A stretch of 32,639 bases of DNA from Chloroflexota bacterium. GTDB taxonomy: Bacteria > Chloroflexota > Dehalococcoidia > Bin125. The DNA is taken from the NCBI GenBank assembly GCA_003228175.2, contig QGNQ01000027.1, forward strand, positions 1-32,639. Direction: 5' to 3'. Under the pieces are notes generated by a model, which saw nothing but the letters and a program-made list of their open reading frames with translations, was not told the origin of the DNA and made no database searches. This document shows positions 23,434 through 31,557 of this stretch, in pieces (within the stretch, counting starts at the first letter, position 1; every line of letters begins with the position of its first letter). A program made the position numbers and the translations under genes.

Positions 23434-25302
23434 CTAGGTGTTCAGCACCTGCGCGTACACCGCGTTGAACCCGGTGGACGTGTCGAAGTACTCGGTGTAG
23501 GCGATGTTGTTCCGAACCGCGTACAGATGCGACAGGCCGAACAGCGGCACATTGAACGCATTCGAGTAGTGGATACTCGCCGCCTCGAAGTAGAGGTCGG
23601 CCCGGCGCTCGGAATCGAACTCCTGACCTGCTTCGGAGATCAGACTCTGGAAGTCCGAGAACTCGCTCAGGAAGTCGTCGTCCGCATTCGCGTGCGAGTA
23701 CGGCGATCCCACCGTCGTGATCAGCGCGTAGGAGAAGGCCGGACCGAGAGGCGCCCCCGCCGTCGTGGACCCCTGGTTGAAGATGTACGGGTTCAGCAGC
23801 GTATGGTTGCGCGCCTCTGAGAGGGCGTTGCCGAAGTCCGCGAAGTCCACTTCCACCTGGAAGCCCACGTCGTTCAGCATCTGCTGCACCGCCGGCATCC
23901 ACAGCCGGTCACCCGTCCACAACCCTGTCGGCAGCGTGATCTTGAAGGCGAACCCCACCTGACCCGCTTCCTCCAACAACGCCCGGGCCCGGTCCGGGTC
24001 GTAGTTGTAGGGCGCGTCCAGGTCGCCCAGCGGCAGCGGCTTGCCCGCCGGGAACGGAGAGTAGGCGCGCTCCTCGTCGCCGGTGAGCAGGTTCGAAATG
24101 ATGGATTCAGCGTCGATCGCGTAGTTCGCCGCCTGCCGCACACGCTTGTCCCGCCAGGGGTTCGGCCCCCCGGTGACCGGGTCCACAGAAGCGTTGATCG
24201 GCAGCTCGACCGCCATCACACGGACATCAGGCAGCACGATCACTTTGTAGGCGTCGTCACCTTCGAACTGGCTCGCCGTGTCCGAACCGATCCGGTAGGC
24301 GATGTCGATCTCCCCCGCCTCCAGGGCCGCGGCGCGGGCCTGCTCCTCCGGGAAGAACCGACCCGTCAGCTTCTTCGCGTACGCCTTCTTGAACTGGTTC
24401 GTGCTGTCCCGCGGGAAGGCGTAGTCCTCGAAACGGGTACTGCGAATCTCCTGGTCGGGAACCCAGGATTCGAACTGGTAGGGCCCATGGCCAACCGGAT
24501 TGTTGGCGAAGTGCTCGTCCCCGTTGTCGATCACGTACTGCTTCGGCACGAGCGCGTAGTTGATGCCGCCCGACTGCTCCGGCGCGTCGATGAAGGGCGG
24601 GTCCATGCCGATCCGGACCGAGTTGGCGTCGATGACCTCGATATCGCCCATCCAGCCCGCGCGGGCGGAGTTGGCACCCTGGAAGTCGGGATTGTACTCA
24701 GCGCGCCCCAGAGCCCGCTCAAAGTTGAACTGCACCGCCTCCGCGTCGAGCGCCTCGCCGTTATGGAACGTGGCCCCGGGATTGACCGTGATGACCAGCC
24801 CGCTGTTGTTGTCCACGAACTCGAAGTTCGCGAAGCCTCCACTCGACTGGATCACCCGGCCCGGGTTGTACTCGAACAACTGGCTGAAGTTTCGGTTGTT
24901 GCTCGCGCCCTGACCGCCCGAACCGCCTGCCGTCTGGACATCCAGCGACGGCGGGAACGATCCGTACCCCACCCGCAACTCCGCGTCCAAGTCGACACCG
25001 CCGGCGGCGACCGCCTGCTCTTCTTCCTCTTCCTCCTCCTCCGGCTCGGCCTGCTCAGCCTCTTCCTCCGCCTGCTCCTCGGCCTGCTCCTCGGCCTGCG
25101 TCTGCTCGGCCTGCGTCTGCTCGGCCTGGGCCTGCTCCTCCGCCTGCTCTTCGACCTGGGCGGTGGCGGCGTCATCATCGTCGTCGTCGCCGCAGCCAAC
25201 CAGCGCTAGCCCCGCAGCGCCAACCCCGGCGCGCGCGGACGCCCGCAACAGACTGCGTCGGTTAATCCGACGCTGATGCAATGTCGACCAATACTGAGAC
25301 AT
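23434..25302 (-). CDS. ABC transporter substrate-binding lipoprotein (SBP_bac_5, peptide-type)
   Basis: 622 residues. The N-terminus carries a twin-arginine motif (INRRSLLRASARAGVG) and a lipobox ending at Cys37 (LALVGC). It should be exported folded and lipid-anchored. A highly acidic Glu/Gln/Ala linker follows (38-100). The ligand-binding domain of the DppA/OppA family follows: ELRVGYGSFPPSLDV, then NPGATFHNGEALDAEAVQFN followed by FERAL, then NNPVGHGPYQFESW, then DKRVRQAANYAIDAESIIS and YDPDRARALLEEAG. The start is ATG 25302 with AGGA upstream; an earlier ATG at 25338 would push the Tat motif deeper. It is the first gene of the importer operon, ahead of the two permeases. The ligand is unknown. 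Confidence 0.94.
   Translation of the reverse strand: MSQYWSTLHQRRINRRSLLRASARAGVGAAGLALVGCGDDDDDDAATAQVEEQAEEQAQAEQTQAEQTQAEEQAEEQAEEEAEQAEPEEEEEEEEQAVAAGGVDLDAELRVGYGSFPPSLDVQTAGGSGGQGASNNRNFSQLFEYNPGRVIQSSGGFANFEFVDNNSGLVITVNPGATFHNGEALDAEAVQFNFERALGRAEYNPDFQGANSARAGWMGDIEVIDANSVRIGMDPPFIDAPEQSGGINYALVPKQYVIDNGDEHFANNPVGHGPYQFESWVPDQEIRSTRFEDYAFPRDSTNQFKKAYAKKLTGRFFPEEQARAAALEAGEIDIAYRIGSDTASQFEGDDAYKVIVLPDVRVMAVELPINASVDPVTGGPNPWRDKRVRQAANYAIDAESIISNLLTGDEERAYSPFPAGKPLPLGDLDAPYNYDPDRARALLEEAGQVGFAFKITLPTGLWTGDRLWMPAVQQMLNDVGFQVEVDFADFGNALSEARNHTLLNPYIFNQGSTTAGAPLGPAFSYALITTVGSPYSHANADDDFLSEFSDFQSLISEAGQEFDSERRADLYFEAASIHYSNAFNVPLFGLSHLYAVRNNIAYTEYFDTSTGFNAVYAQVLNT
25015..25152 (-). repeat. 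Glu/Gln/Ala-rich low-complexity repeat in the binding protein
   Basis: Irregular 12- to 15-base units built around CTCGGCCTG and CTGCTC (plus-strand reading), including two adjacent identical 15-base copies near 25099-25128. They encode residues 51-96, dominated by EEQA, EQTQA and a run of eight Glu. The segment connects the lipid-anchored Cys to the binding domain. Confidence 0.8.
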
Positions 25303-25368
25303 GAATCCATTCCTCGCTTCACAGGCCCAGCCCAGCACGCGGCGGGCCCACTCCTCGTTCGGTTGATT

Positions 25369-25379
25369 GGTAGTCTACC
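25369..25379. promoter_or_regulatory. Candidate operator palindrome
   Basis: GGTAG-T-CTACC is a perfect 11-base inverted repeat. It overlaps the candidate minus-strand -10 box, so a bound regulator would block the importer promoter. It is short and could be chance. Confidence 0.25.
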
Positions 25380-25402
25380 GCACACAACACCACGTCTGTA
25401 AA
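25372..25402 (-). promoter_or_regulatory. Candidate promoter of the ABC importer operon
   Basis: On the minus strand TTTACA (25397-25402) and TAGACT (25372-25377) are 19 bases apart. They lie in the AT-richest part of the intergenic region, about 70 bases before the binding-protein ATG at 25302. Confidence 0.3.
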
Positions 25403-25580
25403 GATGTATTTGCAAGCCTGCTCGGCCCCGTGATCCGCCCCCGAGCGTGCATCGCGCAGCGCCGCAAACCTCGTCACCCCTGGGTCCAGCCAGCGCCGTA
25501 TCGTCCCTGCCGCGCCAATGCAGGACTCGCCCACGCCATCACGACCGCCATCATTATGGAAAGGACAGCCCCCGCGGGCG

Positions 25581-25608
25581 TTGACAGCCACGCCAACCGA
25601 TCCAGACT
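25581..25608 (+). promoter_or_regulatory. Candidate promoter of the acyl-CoA catabolic operon
   Basis: A perfect TTGACA -35 hexamer stands at 25581-25586. A weak -10 (CAGACT, 25603-25608) follows after 16 bases, leaving a leader of about 25 bases before the ATG at 25638, including its AAGGGA ribosome site. Confidence 0.35.
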
Positions 25609-25637
25609 TCGGTGGCGAACCGACCGAAGGGAACACC

Positions 25638-26804
25638 ATGGAGATCCGCTTTTCGGAGCAAGCCCTCGCCTTCGAAATCGAAGTCAAGTCCTTCCTCGAC
25701 ACGGAATGGGGGGGCGCGGACCGGCGCCGCTCGCACGACACCCCAGAGGCCTACGCCGCCGAACGCAGCTTCCGCCGCAAGCTCGCCGACCGCGGCTGGC
25801 TCACCATGTCCTGGCCCGCCGAATTCGGCGGCGGCGAGCGCAGCTTTGAGGAGCAGTACCTCTTCCAGGAAGCCTGCAACTACGTCGGCGCGCCCATCGC
25901 CACCGTCGCCGTGCAGCAAGTCGGCCCCACGCTCATGCAATTCGGCACCGACCAGCAGCGCGAGCACTTCCTCCCCCCCATCGCCCGCGGCGAAACCGAA
26001 TTCGCCCTCGGCTACACGGAGCCCGACGCCGGCACCGACCTCGCCTCCCTCCAACTCCGCGCTGTCCGGGACGGCGACGACTACGTCTTCAACGGCATCA
26101 AGCGCTTCACCTCCGCCGCCCACCGCGCCGAGTACGTCTGGCTCGCCGCCCGCACAGACCCCAACGCCCCCAAACACCGCGGCATCTCCATGTTCCTCGT
26201 CCCCCTCAATAGCGAGGGCATCACCATCTCACCCATCTGGACCCTTGGCGGCTACCGCACCAACGAGGTCTACTTCGAAGACGTCCGCGCCCCCGCCGAA
26301 GCCATGGTCGGTGAAGAGAATCGCGGCTGGTACTACGCCGCCCACGCCCTGGACTTCGAACGCGTCAGCATCTTCACGGTCTCCGGCGTCCGCGCCGTCT
26401 ACGACGCCCTCACCGCCTGGGCAACCCAGCCCGCCCCCGACGGCCCACGCCCGATCGATCGGCCCGGCGTACGCGCCACCCTGGCCCACTTCCGCATTGA
26501 GCTGGACGTGCTGCAGATGCTCTCCTACCGCAACCTCGGCATGATCGGCCGCGGCGAGCACCCGGACCACGAAGCCAGCATGGTCAAAATCTTCAGCACC
26601 GAAATGATGCAGCGCCTGCAGAACGCCGGACTGGGCCTCCTCCAACTCCACGGCCAGCTCACCCCCGACGAAGAACGCGCCCCCATCGCCGGCCGCATCG
26701 AACAGGGCTACCGCGCCGCCGTCATGCCCACCTTCGGCGCCGGCGCCAACGAAGTCATGCGCAACATCATCGCCACGCGCGGACTCGGCCTGCCCCGCGT
26801 CTAG
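25638..26804 (+). CDS. Acyl-CoA dehydrogenase
   Basis: 388-residue FAD-dependent acyl-CoA dehydrogenase that introduces an alpha,beta double bond and passes electrons to ETF. Family features are LADRGWLTMSWPAEFGGGER (near 52), FALGYTEPDAGTDLASLQ (near 120; substrate/FAD loop), NGIKRFTSAAHRAEYVWLAA, and the C-terminal GAGANEVMRNIIATRGLGLP. In the C-terminal motif the YEG(T) Glu used as base by short-chain enzymes is replaced by TFG, as in several FadE-type proteins; the base must come from elsewhere or from a partner subunit. The start is ATG 25638 with AAGGGA seven bases upstream. It is the first gene of the catabolic operon. Confidence 0.93.
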   Translation: MEIRFSEQALAFEIEVKSFLDTEWGGADRRRSHDTPEAYAAERSFRRKLADRGWLTMSWPAEFGGGERSFEEQYLFQEACNYVGAPIATVAVQQVGPTLMQFGTDQQREHFLPPIARGETEFALGYTEPDAGTDLASLQLRAVRDGDDYVFNGIKRFTSAAHRAEYVWLAARTDPNAPKHRGISMFLVPLNSEGITISPIWTLGGYRTNEVYFEDVRAPAEAMVGEENRGWYYAAHALDFERVSIFTVSGVRAVYDALTAWATQPAPDGPRPIDRPGVRATLAHFRIELDVLQMLSYRNLGMIGRGEHPDHEASMVKIFSTEMMQRLQNAGLGLLQLHGQLTPDEERAPIAGRIEQGYRAAVMPTFGAGANEVMRNIIATRGLGLPRV

Positions 26805-26913
26805 CGGCGGGGACCGCGGCCAGGCGCTAGCATCGGCCCGCCGAACGGTCCCCGATCACGCCGTCGCCTCGCGAGCCCGGATGTACGAAGCCCATCGACA
26901 CGAAGGAGACCCG

Positions 26914-28104
26914 ATGCCAGCGCTCGATGGACTCCGCATCCTCGACATGACCCAGTACGAAGCCGGCACCTCCTGCACCCAGGCGCTGGCCTGGCTCGGC
27001 GCCGATGTCGTCAAGATCGAACCCCCCACCTACGGCGACCCCGGTCGGTCAATCGCCGACGGCCAAGGCGACGCCGCCTACTTCGTCACCTGGAACAGCA
27101 ACAAGCGCAGCGTCGCCATCAACCTCGCCACCGCACAGGGACGCGACCTCCTCCTCTCCATGGCCCCCCACTACGACGTCTTCGTCGAGAACTACGGCCC
27201 CGGCCGCATGGAAAAGCTCGGCATCGACTACGACGCTATGCGCCGGGCCAATCCCCGCATCATCTACGGCCGCATCAAAGGCTTTGGGCTCTCCGGTCCC
27301 TGGCAGGACTACAAGTGCTTCGACCCCATCGCCCAGGCCGCCGCCGGGGCCTTCTCCGTCTGCGGCGAGGCCGACGGCCCGCCCACCTGGCCCGGTACCA
27401 CCACCGCCGACGCCGGCACCGGCCTCACCATGGCCCTCTCCATCCTCGCCGCCTACATCCAAGTCCAGCGCACCGGCGAGAGCCAGCTGATCGAAATCTC
27501 CATGCAGGAAGCGATGACGTACTTCATGCGCACGCGCGTCGCCGGGGCCGGCGACTGGGGACACGCCGTCGTGCCCAGGGCCGGCAACACCCGTCTCGCC
27601 ACCATGGCCCTCTACCCCTGTGCCCCAGGTGGCCCCAACGATTACGCCTACCTGCTCGCGATCACCGAAAAGCACTGGGACGCCCTCGCCACCACGATCG
27701 GGCAGCCGGAGCTCGTCGCCGATCCGCGCTTCGCAACGACGGAGCAGCGCGACGCCAACACCGCCGAGCTGTTCGAGATCGTCGCGCAGTGGACCCGAGG
27801 ACGAACGAAGTTCCAAGCCATGGAGCAGCTCAGCGCCGGTGGCGTGCCCTGCGGCGCCGTCCTCGACACCAAAGAACTCTTCCAAAACGAGCATCTGCGC
27901 GAGCGTGGCTTCATCCACACCCTCAACCACCCCCATCACGGCGAGATCCAGCTCCTCGGCTGGGCCCCCCGGCTGTCCAACAGCCAGGTCGAGATCAAGC
28001 GATCGCCCCTACTCAGCGAACACGCCGACGAAGTCCTGCAAGCCGACCTCGGCTTGGACGACGCCACCCTCCAGGCCCTGCATGAGACCGGCATCGTGGG
28101 ATAG
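26914..28104 (+). CDS. Class III (CaiB/BaiF) CoA-transferase
   Basis: 396 residues, normal single-domain length. It begins ALDGLRILDMTQYEAGTSC, then LGADVVKIEPPTYGDPGR, then YDVFVENYGPGRMEKLGIDY and IIYGRIKGFGLSGPW. The nucleophilic Asp is Asp166 in TTTADAGTG, close to Asp169 of formyl-CoA transferase. It would activate the pathway substrate by CoA transfer instead of ATP-dependent ligation; no acyl-CoA ligase gene is in the window. The start at ATG 26914 is decided by AAGGAG six bases upstream. The in-frame ATG at 26881 lacks a site and adds a non-family leader. It sits 109 bases after the dehydrogenase. Confidence 0.94.
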   Translation: MPALDGLRILDMTQYEAGTSCTQALAWLGADVVKIEPPTYGDPGRSIADGQGDAAYFVTWNSNKRSVAINLATAQGRDLLLSMAPHYDVFVENYGPGRMEKLGIDYDAMRRANPRIIYGRIKGFGLSGPWQDYKCFDPIAQAAAGAFSVCGEADGPPTWPGTTTADAGTGLTMALSILAAYIQVQRTGESQLIEISMQEAMTYFMRTRVAGAGDWGHAVVPRAGNTRLATMALYPCAPGGPNDYAYLLAITEKHWDALATTIGQPELVADPRFATTEQRDANTAELFEIVAQWTRGRTKFQAMEQLSAGGVPCGAVLDTKELFQNEHLRERGFIHTLNHPHHGEIQLLGWAPRLSNSQVEIKRSPLLSEHADEVLQADLGLDDATLQALHETGIVG

Positions 28105-28178
28105 CATCAGCCCCTCCCCCACGGTCACAGCGCCCCGGCAGGAACCCAGCGCACCCGATAGCAACCAGGAGAGAGCCC

Positions 28179-29357
28179 ATGGCGAGAACAATGCGCGGCC
28201 AAGTCGCCATCGTTGGCGTCGGTGAGACGCCCTACTACCGGCACGGTCAATCGCCGGACGCGGAATTCAAACTGGCCCTCGCCGCCGTCCTCGCCGCCTG
28301 CGACGACGCCGGCATGGACCCCCACGAAATCGACGGCTTCGCCTCCTTCAGCAACGATCGCAATGACCCGCCCCGGCTCGCCGCCGCCCTCGGCCTGCCC
28401 GAACTGCGCTTCTCCAACATGCAATGGGGCGGTGGCGGCGGTGGTGGCTCCGGCGCCGTTGGCAACGCCGCTGCCGCCGTCGCCACCGGCTACGCCGACG
28501 CCGTCGTCGTCTTTCGCTCCCTCGCCCAGGGCCAGTTTGGTCGCTTCGGTCGCGGCCCCCAGATCCCCCGCATCCAGGGGCGTCCCGCCTTCACCGTGCC
28601 CTACGGCCTCATGTCGCCCGCCCAATCTTTCGCCATGCGCGTCCAGCGACTCTTCCACGAACGCCACGTCAGCCCCGACACGCTCAAAGCCGTCTCGCTC
28701 GCCGCCTACTACCACGCCCAGCAGAACCCCCGCGCCATCATGCACGGCCGCCCCCTCAGCTCGGAGGACTACGACAACTCCCGCTGGATCGTGGAGCCCT
28801 TCCGCCTCTTCGATTGCTGCCAAGAAAACGACGGCGCCGCCGCCCTCCTCCTCGTCCCCGCTGAGCGCGCCAAGGACTTCAAGCACGCCCCTGCCTACAT
28901 CCTCGGCGTCGCCACCGGCGTCCCGGAGCGCGCCGCCGCCGGCGTCCACAACGCGCCCGACTACGCCACCTCCAACTTCAAATCCGTCGCCCCCCACATG
29001 TACGACATGGCCCAGCTCGGCCCCCACGACGTCGATGTCGCCCAGGTCTACGAGAACTTCACCGGTGGCGTCGTTATGAGCATCATCGAAAACGGCCTCT
29101 GCACCTACGAAGAGGCCAACGACTTCATCCAGTACGACAACCTCATCGCGCCCAGCGGCAAAATGCCCATCAACACCAGCGGCGGCAACCTCGCGGAGTG
29201 CTACATGCACGGCCTTGAACTCCAGATCGAATCCATCCGGCAGATTCGCGGCGACTCACCCAATCAAGTCGCCAACGCCAACGTCCATCTCATCGCCTCC
29301 GGCCCCATGGTCGAGCCCGTCAGCGGCATGCTGCTCGGATCGGAGGCCACACGATGA
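28179..29357 (+). CDS. Thiolase-like protein, candidate Ltp2-type aldolase subunit
   Basis: 392 residues of thiolase/SCP2 fold (VAIVGVGETPYYRHG; INTSGGNLAECYMHG). The nucleophilic Cys region reads SNMQWGGGGGGGSGA (80-93) with no Cys. The catalytic/oxyanion His of the thiolase H-D-C-F and G-H-P motifs are replaced by Tyr291 (VAQVYENFTGG) and Tyr342 (AECYMHG). Such loss of Cys with Tyr replacement is the reported signature of Ltp2, the steroid side-chain aldolase, which works only with a DUF35 partner. Here the DUF35 gene overlaps the stop by four bases. I infer retro-aldol C-C cleavage of a CoA ester rather than thiolysis. Ordinary thiolase activity is unlikely. GGAGAG precedes the ATG. Confidence 0.85.
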   Translation: MARTMRGQVAIVGVGETPYYRHGQSPDAEFKLALAAVLAACDDAGMDPHEIDGFASFSNDRNDPPRLAAALGLPELRFSNMQWGGGGGGGSGAVGNAAAAVATGYADAVVVFRSLAQGQFGRFGRGPQIPRIQGRPAFTVPYGLMSPAQSFAMRVQRLFHERHVSPDTLKAVSLAAYYHAQQNPRAIMHGRPLSSEDYDNSRWIVEPFRLFDCCQENDGAAALLLVPAERAKDFKHAPAYILGVATGVPERAAAGVHNAPDYATSNFKSVAPHMYDMAQLGPHDVDVAQVYENFTGGVVMSIIENGLCTYEEANDFIQYDNLIAPSGKMPINTSGGNLAECYMHGLELQIESIRQIRGDSPNQVANANVHLIASGPMVEPVSGMLLGSEATR

Positions 29358-29839
29358 GCCTCCCCCAGCACGTGACCCCCAGCCAGGTGACAGATGTCGC
29401 CTACCTGCCACCCGGCCTCGCCCAGCCCAGCCCCGCCGGCGACGGCCTCGACGCGCCCTACTGGGGCGCCGCCCTCCAGAACAAACTCATGGTCCAGCAG
29501 TGCAACGGCTGCGACCGCTTCCTCTGGGGCCCCGAATGGGTCTGCCACGCCTGCCACTGCTTCGACCTCAGATGGACGGAGGTCGAGCCCCGCGGCCGCA
29601 TCTACTCCTGGGAACGCGTCTGGCACCCCGTCCACCCCGCCCTGACCAACGGCTGCCCCTATGTCGTCGTGCTCGTCGAACTGCCCCAGGCCGGGGACGT
29701 GCGCATGGTCGGCAACCTCCTCGGCGAACCTATCGACCGCATTGAGATCGGTGCCGAAGTCGAAGCCGTCTTCGAGCACCACACAGACGCCGACCCACCG
29801 TTCACGCTCGTGCAATGGCGCCGCGCCGAAACGGACTAG
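29354..29839 (+). CDS. DUF35 OB-fold protein with zinc ribbon, partner of the thiolase-like protein
   Basis: 161 residues. The rubredoxin-like zinc ribbon has Cys50, Cys53, Cys64 and Cys67 (QQCNGCDRFLWGPEWVCHAC). The OB-fold follows: PRGRIYSWERVWHPVHPAL, then PYVVVLVELPQAGDVRMVGN, then IEIGAEVEAVF. DUF35 proteins bind CoA and partner with thiolase-superfamily enzymes (HMG-CoA synthase/thiolase complexes in archaea, Ltp2 in actinobacteria). The ATG overlaps the previous stop (ATGA), implying coupled synthesis and a stoichiometric complex. All metal ligands are intact. Confidence 0.93.
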   Translation: MSLPQHVTPSQVTDVAYLPPGLAQPSPAGDGLDAPYWGAALQNKLMVQQCNGCDRFLWGPEWVCHACHCFDLRWTEVEPRGRIYSWERVWHPVHPALTNGCPYVVVLVELPQAGDVRMVGNLLGEPIDRIEIGAEVEAVFEHHTDADPPFTLVQWRRAETD

Positions 29840-29867
29840 CGCCAATCGCAGGCAAGGGAGCCCTCGC

Positions 29868-30662
29868 ATGCCCTCCGCTCCGGGACCACTCATCTACCAG
29901 AAGGACTACGCCAACAAGCGCGCCGTCCTCACCTTCAACCGCCCCGAGGTGATGAACTCCATCAACCCCGAACTCGGCGCCGCCTTCCGCGACGCCGTCG
30001 ACGACTTCAACAACGACGACGGCCTCTGGCTCGCCATCCTCACCGGCGCAGGCGACCGCGCCTTCTGCGCCGGCGCCGACTTGGGCAGCACCATCCCCAA
30101 CCAGACCGCCGCGGCCCACGACGAAGAACTCGCCATCTCCGAAGACCGCCCCTTCACCGGCGTCTTCAAGCCCATCATCGCCGCCGTCAACGGCTACTGC
30201 ATCGCCGGCGGCATGGAAATCATGCTCGGCACCGACATCCGAGTCGCCGCCGAAACTGCGGAGTTCGGCCTGCAGGAAGTGCGCTGGGCCATCGTCCCCT
30301 CCGCCGGCTCCCACATCCGCCTACCCCGCCAGATCCCCTGGGCCTGGGCCATGGAAATCCTCCTCACCGGACAGCGCCTCAAAGCCCAGCAGGCCCTGCA
30401 AATTGGCCTCATCAACCGCGTCGTCGCCCAAGAGGACGTCTTACCCACCGCGCACGCCATCGCCGACAAGATCTGCGCCAACGGCCCCATCGCCGTGCGC
30501 ACCGCCAAAGAGATCGCCGTGCGCGGCGCAATGGGCATGTCCTGGGAGCACGCCTTCGGCATGGAATCCCTCCTCTCCCGACGCGTCTTCAGCACGGAGG
30601 ACGCCGTCGAAGGCCCCAAGTCCTTCATGGAGCAACGCCCCCCCGTCTACAAGAACCGCTGA
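29868..30662 (+). CDS. Enoyl-CoA hydratase (crotonase family) with complete catalytic pair
   Basis: 264 residues. Oxyanion motifs are GDRAFCAGADLGS and VNGYCIAGGMEIMLGTDIRV. Both hydratase Glu are present: GGMEIM and FGLQEVRWAIVPSAG align with Glu144 and Glu164 of mitochondrial crotonase. This contrasts with the crotonase at 10331, which has neither. It would hydrate the enoyl-CoA made by the acyl-CoA dehydrogenase to give a 3-hydroxyacyl-CoA, a possible substrate for the aldolase pair, or hydrolyse a ring as EchA20 does. The start is ATG 29868 with AAGGGAG upstream, 28 bases after DUF35 and 14 bases before the next gene. Confidence 0.93.
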   Translation: MPSAPGPLIYQKDYANKRAVLTFNRPEVMNSINPELGAAFRDAVDDFNNDDGLWLAILTGAGDRAFCAGADLGSTIPNQTAAAHDEELAISEDRPFTGVFKPIIAAVNGYCIAGGMEIMLGTDIRVAAETAEFGLQEVRWAIVPSAGSHIRLPRQIPWAWAMEILLTGQRLKAQQALQIGLINRVVAQEDVLPTAHAIADKICANGPIAVRTAKEIAVRGAMGMSWEHAFGMESLLSRRVFSTEDAVEGPKSFMEQRPPVYKNR

Positions 30663-30676
30663 TCCGGAGCGACCCC

Positions 30677-31549
30677 ATGCGCGACAAACGCACCACCATC
30701 GCCAACGCCGTCTCCCTCCTCAACGACGGCGACACCCTCGGCATCGCCTCCCCCGCCGTCAGCCCCACCGCCCTCGTCTCCATGGCTGCTGTGCGCGAAA
30801 TCGCCCGCCAGGGCAAGCGCGACCTCCTCGTCGTGAACGCCATGGCCGAACTCGAAACCGACCTCCTGGCCGGCGCCGGCTGCCTCCGCGAGGTCGAGTT
30901 CTGGGCCTGTCAGTTCTTTGGCCAGGGCACCCCGCCCAACATCCGCCGCCTCATGGAGGCCGGCCAACTGCGCGCCCGCGAGCACAGCGAGTTCTCCTTC
31001 ACGCTCGGCGTCATGGCCGGCGGCATGGGCCTCAAGTTCATTCCCTTGCACGGCTTCGTCAACGACCTCGTGCCGCAGCATCCCGAGTGGCGCACCTTCG
31101 ACTCCCCCTTCGACGGCCAGCAACTCCTCGCCGTCACCGCCATCGTGCCGGACGTCGCCCTCATCCACGTCCCCCGCGCCGACCAATTCGGCAACGCGCA
31201 ATTCGGCGACACCAACCGCGACAACGTCGCCGCCAAGTTCATCGCCCCCCAGATGGTTCGCGCCGCGAAGCGCGTCATCCTCACCACCGAGGAGATCATC
31301 CCCAACGAGCAGATCCGTGCCACGCCCGATCAGACCGGCATCCTCTACCACGACGTCGACGCCGTCGTCCTCGCCCCCAGAGGCGCCCACCCCCACGGCG
31401 TCACCGGCTACTACGAGCCCGACCGCGATCACATCCAGCAGTATCACCAGGCCGCCCAGGACCCCGACAAGTTCCGCGCTTACCTGGACACCTACGTGCA
31501 CGCACCTGAGGGCCCCGCGGCCTACGCCGCCCTCATCGGCGGGGAATAG
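30677..31549 (+). CDS. CoA-transferase alpha subunit family protein, IpdA-like
   Basis: 290 residues of the glutaconate CoA-transferase alpha family. It begins MRDKRTTIANAVSLLNDGDT, like IpdA, and contains IHVPRADQFGNAQFGDTNRD, RVILTTEEIIPNEQIRATPD and VVLAPRGAHPHGVTGYYEPD. IpdAB is a cofactor-free hydrolase that opens the last ring (COCHEA-CoA) in steroid degradation. Glu105 (REHSEFSF) falls at the position I recall for the IpdA active-site Glu105. A true CoA-transferase acting on a dicarboxylate is the alternative. GGAGCGA precedes the ATG. The beta subunit follows after eight bases. Confidence 0.85.
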   Translation: MRDKRTTIANAVSLLNDGDTLGIASPAVSPTALVSMAAVREIARQGKRDLLVVNAMAELETDLLAGAGCLREVEFWACQFFGQGTPPNIRRLMEAGQLRAREHSEFSFTLGVMAGGMGLKFIPLHGFVNDLVPQHPEWRTFDSPFDGQQLLAVTAIVPDVALIHVPRADQFGNAQFGDTNRDNVAAKFIAPQMVRAAKRVILTTEEIIPNEQIRATPDQTGILYHDVDAVVLAPRGAHPHGVTGYYEPDRDHIQQYHQAAQDPDKFRAYLDTYVHAPEGPAAYAALIGGE

Positions 31550-31557
31550 GCGGCCTC

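Larger units (their letters stand above)
25303..25637. promoter_or_regulatory. Divergent intergenic control region
   Basis: This 335-base stretch separates the importer operon (minus) from the acyl-CoA catabolic operon (plus) and must hold both promoters. It includes an AT-richer patch at about 25361-25416. Open frames crossing it have no family similarity. Individual candidate boxes are listed separately. Confidence 0.6.
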
